Below, in pieces: positions 32,801-44,800 of a DNA stretch of 64,000 nucleotides. The notes beneath the pieces are model-generated. The model was not told where the DNA came from. It was given only the letters and a program-made list of their open reading frames with translations, and did not search any database. The DNA lies in assembly GCA_018398805.1 (NCBI GenBank), contig JAGFBZ010001291.1, positions 53,540 through 117,539 of the forward strand, written 5' to 3'. This DNA comes from Hirundichthys speculiger. Taxonomy: Eukaryota; Chordata; Actinopteri; Beloniformes; Exocoetidae. Both the position numbers and the translations under genes were made by a program. Each line of letters opens with the position of its first letter. Position 1 is the stretch's first letter.

Positions 32801-35800
32801 TCTCTCAGAAACACACCGGTTGTTGAGTAAACATCATGCAGACAGTCTTTTTTAACATTCAGTGATAGGCTAGATTTACTGAGCCACTCCTGTACCTGGA
32901 CCATCGCTGCTGAGGCGCAAAAACAACCGCGTCATCTGCGTACAACTGGGCTTGGAAACCATCACAGATATTTAAAAAAAAATCATTAATGTACAAGGAA
33001 AACAAAATAGGTCCCAGAATGGACCCCTGAGGGACCCCTACAGAACAGTAAAAACTGCTTTCTGTCTGCCAGGTAAGAACCCATCCACTTAAGAACGGAT
33101 GTAGAGAAATTAAAACGGGACAGCTTGGCCAACAGTACTCAGTATTCTACGGAGTCAAAGGCCCTAAAGCATTTCTGTCAGGTAGACATGAGTAGAAATG
33201 TCTGACTGGACGACAGATTGAAATCAGGTTCTGGCTAAAACTGTAGACCACCAGGGATAAAAACTCACCTGCCGTGTGACACCTGGCTGGGTTTCTCCTG
33301 GCTCACCTGCAGCAGCTGCAGGTCCTTCCTCTGACTCTCACACACCTGGAAAACACACACAAACCAGGGCAGGTGATGCTTCGTTGATCCAGGTGACTCT
33401 GGACGACTCCAGGTGACCTCGTCTGACTCTGCTTCACGTCTCTGTCGCTCAGTTTGAAGTGTTCATGTCCATGACGGTGACCCAGACATGCTGAGATGAC
33501 CGCAGGTATGTCGCCAAACCAGAAAGTCTCCTCAAACTCCGACAGCAGAGGAATCAGGAAAGAAACATTTCCTGCGGGGCGATTATTATTTTTTTTCTGT
33601 TTTCATGAGGATTCAAACCGCCGGTTGTTGTCATCACCCTCTCAGAGACCTCACCTGTCTCAGGAGGTGGAGCTCAGACGTCATGCGATCCTGTTTGGAC
33701 CGAGACAGCTCCAGCAGTTCGTCCTTCCAGCTGTCGCCTTCTCCTGGTTAACAAAAAAAAAAAAAGATCACATGCTCATCGCTCATCTCAGCGTTACTGA
33801 TTAAACAGATTAAAATCGATCAGATAAGACAGGAACGCACAGCACGATGTTCTTAGACTCAGTACCAGACAGGTGAGCTTCAGACGCCCAGCAGTTACTG
33901 ACACCTTGAGGAATGTCCACGTGAAAACGAGTGAGTCGGATGAAACAGATGAGGACGTTTCCGTGGGAACGGTACCTGTCAGGGCCAAGTCTCTGTGAAG
34001 CAGCTGGAGCTCCTGCTTCAGACGGATGATCTCCTCCCTCTGGGTGCTGCCCTGCGCCATCTGCTGCTGCAGCTCCTCTACGAACAGGTGCGACCACCGG
34101 GGGGCGACAGAGAGGCAGTCAGACACGCTCACGTAACCGTTTACGAACACAGGTCAGACGACCACCGGGGGGGGGCGACAGACAGAGAGGCACGTCAGAC
34201 ACGTTCACGTAACCGTTTACGAACAGGTCCGACCACCGGGGGGCGACAGAGAGGCAGTCAGACACGTTCACGTAACCGTTTCACGTACGAACAGGTCCGA
34301 CCACCACCGGGGGGCGACAGAGAGGCAGTCAGACACGTTCACGTAACCGTTTACGAACAGGTCCGACCACCGGGGGGACAGACGGGGGGCGACACCGACA
34401 GAGAGGCAGTCAGACACGTTCACGTAACCGTTTACGAACAGGTCCGACCACCGGGGGGGACAGACAGAGAGGCAGTCACGGACACGTTCACGTAACCGTT
34501 TACGAACAGGTCCGACCACCGGGGGGCGACAGAGAGGCAGTCAGACACGTCACGTTCACGTAACCGTTTACGAACAGAACAGGTCCGACCACCGGGGGGG
34601 GCGACAGAGAGGCAGTCAGACACGTTCACGTAACCGTTTACGAACAGGTCCGACCACCGGGGGGCGACAGAGAGGCAGTCAGACACGTTCACGTAACCGT
34701 TTACGAACAGGTCCGACCACCGGGGGGCGACAGAGAGGCAGTCAGACACGTTCACGTAACCGTTTACGAACAGGTCCGACCACCGGGGGGCGACAGAGAG
34801 GCAGTCAGACACGTTCACGTAACCGTTTACGAACAGGTCCGACCACAGGGGGGCGACAGAGAGGCAGAGAGGCAGTCAGACACGTTCACGTAACCGTTTA
34901 CGAACAGGTCCGACCACCGGGGGGCGACAGAGAGGCAGTCAGACACGTTCACGTAACCGTTTACGAACAGGTCCGACCACCGGGGGGCGACAGACAGAGA
35001 GGCAGTCAGACACGTTCACGTAACCGTTTACGAAACAGGTCCGACCACCGGGGGGCGACAGAGAGGCAGTCAGACACGTTCACGTAACCGTTTACGAACA
35101 GGTCCGACCACCGGGGGGGCGACAGAGAGGCAGTCAGACACGTTCACGTAACCGTTAACGAACAGGTCCGACCACCGGGGGGCGACAGAGAGGCAGTCAG
35201 ACACGTTCACGTAACCGTTTACGAAACAGGTCCGACCACCGGGGGGCGACAGACAGAGAGGCAGTCAGACACGTTCACGTAACCGTTTACGAACAGGTCC
35301 GACCACCGGGGGGCGACAGAGAGGCAGTCAGACACGTTCACGTAACCGTTTACGAACAGGTCCGACCACCGGGGGGCGACAGAGAGGCAGTCAGACACGT
35401 TCACGTAACCGTTTACGAACAGGTCCGACCACCGGGGGGCGACAGAGAGGCAGTCAGACACGTTCACGTAACCGTTTACGAACAGGTCCGACCACCGGGG
35501 GGCGACAGAGAGGCAGTCAGACACGTTCACGTAAACCGTTTACGAAACAGGTCCGACCACCGGGGGGCGACAGAGAGGCAGTCAGACACGTTCACGTAAC
35601 CGTTTACGAACAGGTCCGACCACCGGGGGGCGACAGACAGAGGAGGCAGTCAGACACGTTCACGTAACCGTTTACGAACAGGTCCGACCACCGGGGGGCG
35701 ACAGAGAGGCAGTCAGACACGTTCACGTAACCGTTTACGAACAGGTCCGACCACCGGGGGGCGACAGAGAGGCAGTCAGACACGTTCACGTAACCGTTTA

Positions 35801-38800
35801 CGAAACAGGTCCGACCACCGGGGGGCGACAGAGAGGCAGTCAGACACGTTCACGTAACCGTTTACGAACAGGTCCGACCACCGGGGGGGGGGCGACAGAG
35901 AGAGGCAGTCAGACACGTTCACGTAACCGTTTACGAACAGGTCCGACCACCGGGGGGCGACAGAGAGGAGAGGCAGTCAGACACGTTCACGTAACCGTTT
36001 ACGAACAGGTCCGACCACCGGGGGGCGACAGAGAGAGGCAGTCAGACACGTTCACGTAACCGTTTACGAACAGGTCCGACCACCACGACCACCGGGGGGC
36101 GACAGAGAGGCAGTCAGACACGTTCACGTAACCGTTTACGAACAGGTCCGACCACCGGGGGGCGACAGAGCAGAGAGGCAGTCAGACACGTTCACGTAAC
36201 CGTTTACGAACAGGTCCGACCACCGGGGGGCGACAGAGAGGCAGTCAGACACGTTCACGTAACCGTTTACGAACAGGTCCGACCACCGGGGGGCGACAGA
36301 GAGGCAGTCAGACACGTTCACGTAACCGTTTACGAACAGGTCCGACCACCGGGGGGCGACAGAGAGAGGCAGTCAGACACGTTCACGTAAACCGTTTACG
36401 AACAGGTCCGACCACCGGGGGGCGACAGAGAGGCAGTCAGACACGTTCACGTAACCGTTTCCATCCCCTTTCAGGGGAAACGTACGAAAAACTTTTTAAC
36501 ATCTAACCCCGTTTTCATTCTGCCGTCCCACAACACACACACTCCATTACCCATAAGGCCACCTTCTTAAAGGGGCCAGGCTGGCTCACAGCATTTCTTC
36601 ACTGTGAGAGAACACGGACAACATCCTGTGATGTTTCCGCAATTTTTTCTTGATTTTTTTTAATATATATGTATATTTCTGAAAAATCCGCAAATAACTA
36701 AAACCGCGGAGCTTAAAGTGTGAATTGGCGAGGGATCACTATACTTGTTTCTGTGCCCATTTTGTCAGAAGCCCAGCCTTTAAAAAGCCCGCCAGATGTT
36801 TCGGTCAGGAGGAAACGCTGAACCAGGTTAAATACCTTTGAGCCGACCGGCCTCGTGTCTGGCGTCTCTGCAGCGGCGCTCGTTTTCCTCGCCGTCTCTC
36901 AGGAGCTTGCTTTCCTGCGAGCGGCTCTCCTTCAACGCCGTCTCCAGGTCTCGGAGACGCCCCGACAGGTCCAGGACACGACCGGAGGCCTCCGTCACGT
37001 CCTTGTCCTGACGGGACACCGCGTACGGAGAGACGCGTCATCACGCTGATGGCGCCGGGCGTCGTCAGGGACGCAGAGCTGCTACAGTTAGCGCGGCGTA
37101 CCTTCAGTCTGAGCAGGGAGCTGAGCTCCTCCTCTCTCACCTGCAGAGATCCCACCTGAGTGGACAGAGCTGAGACCGTGGAGCTGAGACTCTGGTTCCT
37201 CTCCTAAACACAGGAGACACACACACCTAGCATCACACGTTTCCATAGTTACTGCCTGACAAAAGAACGCAAAACAAGGTCATACACCGTTATCTTTGGT
37301 TATATTAATACATTCACTGTGATGTAATTTCTGTAAAATTACATAACGCCATAACGTTCATTTCAGTCCAGAGAGGTGAAGGTGGAGTCAGACCACGACT
37401 TCACCACATCCTAAAGATCCTCTACATGTGTCAAACACGAGGCCCGCGGGCCAAATGTGGTCCGTCACGTCATTTTATGTGGCCCTCGAGAGCTTGGGCG
37501 TTATTGGCTTAAATTTTAAACCAACATTTTAAGCCTTAAAATGATCTTACACTGGTTTAAAGCGCATATGGACAATAAACTACATCTCCCACAATGCATT
37601 TCGTCGTCACCCACAACGATAACAGTATATAACCATGAGCAAGACATCAAGACGATTTTCAGAACTGATGGACTTGAGAAAAACGTCTACAAATTAACCC
37701 CAACATGTCCAAGAAAAGAGAAACTGATGCACAAGGAAGAAAGTTTCATGAACGACAGGAAAACGAATATAAGTTTGTATCTCAAGGTGAAAAAACAGTT
37801 TATGTTTTGTGTTATGAGGCGGGTTTCAGTCGTGAAAGAGTTTAACCTACGTCTGCATTTTGACATCAAACAGGGAGCTAAGTATGCTAAATTTAGCCTA
37901 CAAAAAAAAACAAAGAACTGCTTCCGCTACTGAAATCAAGCTAATGGATACTCGTTGATGTTTACAGAGTACGTTACCATGGCAACAAACTCTGTAAACA
38001 TCACCTGTGCGAAACCCTGAGTTTAATATAATAATGAGTCAAATATTTGAAACTTTAATACATAATACAGAAACAGTTATTTGACATTATAATAAGGTGC
38101 AGTTTAATATATTTTAGTTTACATTGTATTTTGTTACATTCATGCTGTTGATCTGGCCCTTAGAGGGCAGCCATGATGCTGATGTGGCCCTCAGTGGAAA
38201 TGATTCTGACCCTCCTGATCTACGGGATTCAAGTCTGGACTTCAGGAGAACATCAGATCTGTGCCCTGGACCGCTCTAAACGAGTCGAGGCTAATAAAAT
38301 CTTGACATCGTCATCATGAACTATAGACGGGATTATAACGTCGCTGAACGTCCACCTGACGATACGATACCGTCCTTCCAGGCAGGTAAACGAGGCGTGA
38401 TGGAGGTGTCACTCATAAGGTCATGTGACCTTCTCCCAGACTTCCTCCAGAGTTTAATCTCTATGCTCCTTCACACACTCAGTGCATTTACATGGAAGTT
38501 TAATTCCTCTTTAATTCAGAATTAAAGTTAAAGCCGAATAAAAGTTACCATGTAAACACTTAATTCCACGTGAAAATGTAAATTCCGAATTAAACTTAAT
38601 TCCGAAGTAAGTGGCTGGTTTATTCCCATTTTAATTCCGAATTAAATAATTCCGTGGTCATGTTTACACTCATTCCTGTTTAAATTAATTCCAGTCTTTC
38701 TGCGCATGCTAGTTCTCTTGCCCGCCTGTCGCCATGACGCTTATATTCCGCGCTGGGCTTGTTTTCAAAACAAAGTTTCAAGATGGCGGCACAAAGTAAA

Positions 38801-41800
38801 CGGTGTTCAAGAGCAGAGATGATTTATTTAATAAATAGCTTGGAGGAACTGGAAATAATTAAAACAGATGCTACAGTTGTAGCGGCTAGGCTAAATGAAG
38901 GAGGTTTCACAGATAGAGACGCCACCCAGGTCAAAAATAAGTGGAATGTTGTTGCTAATCGAGTTGTTGCTAAGTTTGTTTTCTTCCGGTAGACGTAAAG
39001 ACGTCCACCTACCATCCAATCAGAACCCTTCCCAACCCCCAGACCTAAAGCGGAGTTGGATAAAGCCGAACAAACATGTTTTCCATGTAAACCTTAATTC
39101 GGAATTACTATTTCCATGTAAACTCGAAGGAAAATAGTTTAATTCGGAATTATTTAATTCGGAATTATTAATTCCGAATTAAAAAACATCATGTAACCGC
39201 AGCCATTGAAGACTCAAAGTCAAGCTCTTCCAGCTGCTGTTTACATGAAACAAGCCCCGCCTCCACTCGCCTCACATTCAACCTTTGGCAGATACGCAGT
39301 AAATCCCGACGCAGAGCGCTCCATAGATCTGTTTCAGGGATGAACTCAACAGTTTTGAGCATCAGTGTGGTTTATTTTCCAGGTCTGTAACATAAGAAAG
39401 CAACAGAGAGACGGTCTGGATCCAGATCATCCTCATCTCACCACAGTTTCCTGTCAGATCTTTTATTCTCCAGGCAGCGGTACCTCGTAGTCCTGACATC
39501 TCTCCCTGAACCGCCGCTGCGTCGTCTCCCGCTCGCACAGCTGCTGTTTAGCTTCACTGAGCTCCTTCTGAAGCTCAGCCCCTCTGGTTTCCACGACGCC
39601 CACGTGTCTGGTCAGGATCCGGATCACCTCGTTGCGTTTCTGCAGCTCCTCTGTGCAACAGATTCAAAATAAAATAAGTGATCCCAATAAATCAATGAGT
39701 TATGACCCCCCCCCCCCCCCCCCCCCCCGACTCCCCCGACTCTCCTCACCATCCAAACAGGCGCACCTTTGCTCCAGCGCCAGCGCCCTCCGGCGGTCCT
39801 GTTCCCAGAACTGGTGCTGCTGATGGTGGGCGGCGGCCATGGCGTTCAGCTCCGCCTCCCGGTCCTTCAGCTCCACCATCAGCAGCTGCAGCTCCCTCCT
39901 CTGCTTCAGGACGGTGGAGACGCTCGGGTCCATCCAGAGGGACTTCTGGGAAAAACCACAGGAGGACGGGTCAGCACTGCAGCTTCAGAGTATTTAAGGG
40001 AATATTTGCAACCTTCTCTAAAAGATTTCTTTACGTTTGATCCTCTGAATATCAACGTTATCCCTCTTATGAACAAAGCTTCCTGTGGCAGAAGCAGCAT
40101 GATACTCCCACCACCGTGTTTCACTGTGGGAGCTGGAGTTCTCTGGGGGTTCTTCGTCAAGTAAAAGCACCCAAACAGTTTAAGCTCGGTTTCATCGGAC
40201 CAAAGGACGGACTTCCACAACTCGTCTCCACGTCTCAGATGTTCATGGGCATCTTCAACTTCCATCTGGTCTTTAAAGTTCTGCCTTGAGACCAGTGGAC
40301 TTCTTCTGGCTGGTTTTTTAACTTCTTGGAATAGTGACATCAAGTGACATCGTACACTTCCCGCTAGCCGCTACCCACTAGCCAGCTACCCTACCCCTAG
40401 CCACTACCCACTTACCATACACTACCCACTAGCCACTACCAACTAGCTGCTATCAACTAGCCACTACCCACTAGCCGCTACCCACTAGCCACTACCAACT
40501 AGCCACTACCCACTAGCCGCTACCCACTAGCCGCTACCCACGACCAACTAACCGCTACCCATTAGCCACTACCAACTAGCCGCTATCAACTAGCCACTAC
40601 CCACTAGCCGCTACCCACTACCAATTAGCTGCTACCCACTAGCCACTACCAACTAGCTGCTATCAACTAGCCACTACCCACTAGCCGCTACCCACTAGCC
40701 ACTACCAACTAGCCACTAGCTACCACTAGCCGACTAGCCACTACCAACTAGCCACTACCCACTAGCCGCTACCCACTACCAACTAGCTGCTACCCACTAG
40801 CCACTACCAACTAGCCGCTATCAACTAGCCACTACCCACTTGCCGCTACCCACTAGCCACTACCAACTAGCCGCTATCAACTAGCCACTACCAACTAGCT
40901 GCTACCCACTAGCCGATACCCACTAGCCACTACCAACTAGCCACTACCCATTAGCCGCTACCCACTAGCCGCTACCCACTACCAACTAACCGCTACCCAT
41001 TAGCCACTACCACTAGCCGCTACAACTAGCCACTACCCACTAGCCGTACCCACTACCAATAGCTGCTACCCACTAGCCACTACCAACTAGCTGCTATCAA
41101 CTAGCCACTACCCACTAGCCGCTACCCACTACCAACTAACCAACTAGCCTACCACTAGCGCTACTACCAACTAGCTACACCCTACCAACTAGCACTACCC
41201 ACTAGCCGCTACCCACTAGCCACTACCAACTAGCCGCTATCAACTAGCCACTACCAACTAGCTGCTACCCACTAGCCGATACCCACTAGCCACTACCAAC
41301 TAGCCACTACCCATTAGCCGCTACCAACTAGCCGCTACCCACTACCAACTAGCTGCTACCCACTAGCCACTACCAACTAGCCGCTATCAACTAGCCGCTA
41401 CCCACTAGCCGCTACCCACTACCCACTAGCTGCTACCCACTAGCCAACTAGCCACTACCCACTAGCCGCTACCAACTAGCCGCCACCCACTAGCCACTAC
41501 CCACTACCAACTAGCCGCTACCCACGAGCCCCTACCCACTAGCTGCTACCTGCAAATGATGGGTTTAGGAACCTCCGCTAACTGCTAATGCAACCTTCCC
41601 CTCCCTTAAGCCGCTACCCGTTATGCCGACCCCCCTACTCACATTATAGGCGTGGCAATGGGCGTGTCTTTTGCCCTTTCTGCAAACTCGGTATCTTGCG
41701 ATCGCGGGTGGTCAGACCACCTGCAACCCGCATGTCGGCGCGTACAAGAGCGCGTCCTCATGGCACCAATGTGACTCCTCTAGACTTGTCCTGTCTGGAC

Positions 41801-44800
41801 TTATATCTATTATTATATCTATTATCTATACCTATTGATTCCTGATTTAGGGACACGGAGGGTCTGCTGAAGCCCACCCTGGGTATCTCTTGGTGAAAGG
41901 CAGGTCGCCGGTCCATCACAGGGTCACTTATAGACACACAACCAGTCACGCTCACCTCTACGGACAATTTTAAAATCACCAATTAACCCGGCGTACGTGT
42001 TTTTGGAGTATGGAAGGAAGTCAAAGTAAAAATAAAACAACACCAGTACAGAGAGAACGCACAAACTCCATACAAGCCCCCTGTTGTGTTTTCAAACCAG
42101 TGAGGTTCCTCCTCTCCTTTACTACCCAGTTCCCCTCCTACCAACATGGCTGCCACATCCCACAATGCAACAGGCATTCACAACCGTTATACACTTTAAA
42201 TAAAGAAACATTTATTCATTTATACAGTTACTGCAACATATCATTTCCCCTCAGGGATTAATAAAGTCTCTTTAGAGATGCTCTTAATAAAGCATCTCTT
42301 TAAAATGAAACATAAAGTTTTGTGCTGTTATCTGCTAAAGCTTAAGCTTTAAAATTTAGTTTTAAAGCTGCATCCTCGCTAGAATTAAATTAAACGTATT
42401 TAGTTCTAGACGGTTCAGGTCCACATCTGGAGTTGAACGTTCCAAACTTCGCTCTGGTTTCAAACCCACAATATGAAAAAAAAAAGTAGTTTAGGTAAAA
42501 ATTGATCATTCCAAATTGTCCATAAGAATGTGTTATATTGAACTTGATAACAGTGTGATTTAATTTCAAATAGAAAAAAAAATATTTGACATACAATGCA
42601 GTATTCTGAACAGTGGTCATTGAAGTTCAAGTATTTATTTTTATGCAAGAATTCATTTTTTCAGAGGCTGTTTAAGCACATTTGTCAAAAATAAATTCTA
42701 TTCTAAGTTGTATCAACATAGTAATAATATGTTTTATTCAAACGCCTCCTTATATTCTGAAGGGAGGCAACAGGATGAAATGTTTTGGTTTTTCAAACAC
42801 ACGCAACAGAATTAATTAAATTAAATTGGCTCCAGCACCCTAAATGTGATTACTAAAACAGTACGTTAGAACAAATAAATTAATTAAATTAAAACATGCA
42901 ATAGTGCAGTCCTTCTTGAAATCCTTCTTCAATGTCATTATTATGTAAAAACTCATTCTTAGATAAAAAAAAGCCATTCTGAAATAAACTATTATGCATT
43001 AAACTAAGATTAAATAGTAATAAAAATATATTTCATAATAATTACATTTTTTTCATAATAATGGGAAACATTTCATAATAATGGATACGTATTTCATAAT
43101 AATTAACGCCTGTATTTCATAATAATAGACTCATTTATTCATTGAATTATGACCCAAACGGGGCTCCATAGATTGTTTTAATTTCCTTGTTATTTCATCC
43201 TGTTTCTCTCAAAGTTTCCACTTGATCTATCTGAATACAAATTCATTCCAAAGTGACTCTTAGTTTACTATTCATATTATTTTCTGCAGGTTAAATGTTG
43301 AATTTGCTCGACAGAGTTTTCATATTTGACATTACAGGTCCAGGCATGAAAATAAAGTCCCAGATACATCAGGATAAGCTCAGGTAAACAGCCGTTCTAC
43401 AACGTATTCACAGTTGCTTTATTGATAATTAACTCCTATGAATTTATTCTTTACTGGTTTTTAACCATTAAGCTTCCAGGAAGCAGATGCTGGATCTCTT
43501 TAGTGGATCTCACCTCAGTTTCCTGTGAGCCGTGGGGATGGCGGGAGCCTGCAGGGATGGTAGAACCTCCTCCGGCGCACCGCTTCGCTGTGCTGCCCGT
43601 CTGAAACCCGGTCAGTCCAGAACCTTGGCCCATATCAAGAGGAGGACCATCATTTACCTGAAAGGTGTTGTTATACGCAAGCAGACAATTTATTAGGTGG
43701 ACCTTGAAGCTAATACCAAGAAATGAGGGCTGGGCAAGTTAACGCGTTATTATCGCGTTAACGCATTCATTTATTAACGCCGACATTTATTTTATCGCAC
43801 GTTCAAAAGCATGTGAGCAACATGCTTTTGTTTTGAAAAGTGTATTACTGGCTGCTGGGGAACTGGAAAACAATTAGCAGGTAAACATGCGGAAAAGCTA
43901 AAACAGACATGGAGAACGGTAAAAATCAGTGAACTTTACAGTTCAGGTAGCAACTCAGGTAGAAATATTAACAATTCTGTCTGAAAAAAAAAAAAATTCT
44001 GGACTGCAACCAAACGTTTGTGGTCATTCCTCCATGTTCCATCAGATCTGCTCCATGTGTTCACTGTCCTGCTGTTCTCTAGCTGGTTACTGCAGTGCGG
44101 CTCCATCTAGTGGCTCAGATGTGTAATGACAACAGAAAGTCCAGTCCTCCATTATAAAACTAATTCAGTTCTGTGGCCCGTTTTTTCATTTCGTATTTTT
44201 GATCCAAGTCTAAAATTGAAATATTAAAAAAAACAGGCTTTTTTTTCTTCATTTTTTTGTGTTAGATTAAAAAACTCAAAACGTAATAAAATGTCACTTT
44301 TTATTTTATTTTTTTAAATGTTTGATTGACAATTGAAAATGGAAAGAATGAATGATACACAGATTGGTAAAGTTACTGAATTTTAACATGGACATTTTCA
44401 TTTTAAAGTTCTCCCAGACGGAGGATTCAACAGAAACAAGGTTATTTGTAACAACTGACAAGTTGAACTCCCCGTTAAAAGTTTCTGCTGTTACCTCAGA
44501 AATTACCTGTTTTAATGTTCTGATTGTGCTGAGACACAATCATTTTGGATTTTGTTTGTACACTTTTTTTTTTCATGAAAACAGGATGACATTAATGCCC
44601 TGGCAGTGGCAATAAGCTTATTTTATTTTACATTTTTTCAAGATGAGATTTACACTAAATATGTGTTACTGACAAGTGCTGATGTTAAAAGTGTTTGAAC
44701 AACAAATGTTATGACACTTTAGTTCATATGGCAGCAGAACATTTAAATAAAAGTGCACTTTACACTACTTTTGAATTCATTATTTGATTTTGCGTATACA

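Noticed and set aside
34268..36321. Repeated NVSDCLSVAPRWSDLF ORFs
   Set aside because: A 63-bp unit keeps one frame open. Intronic, with no start context or protein features.
34084..36462. CRISPR-like array
   Set aside because: The repeats are head-to-tail without unique spacers, the genome is eukaryotic, and there are no cas genes.
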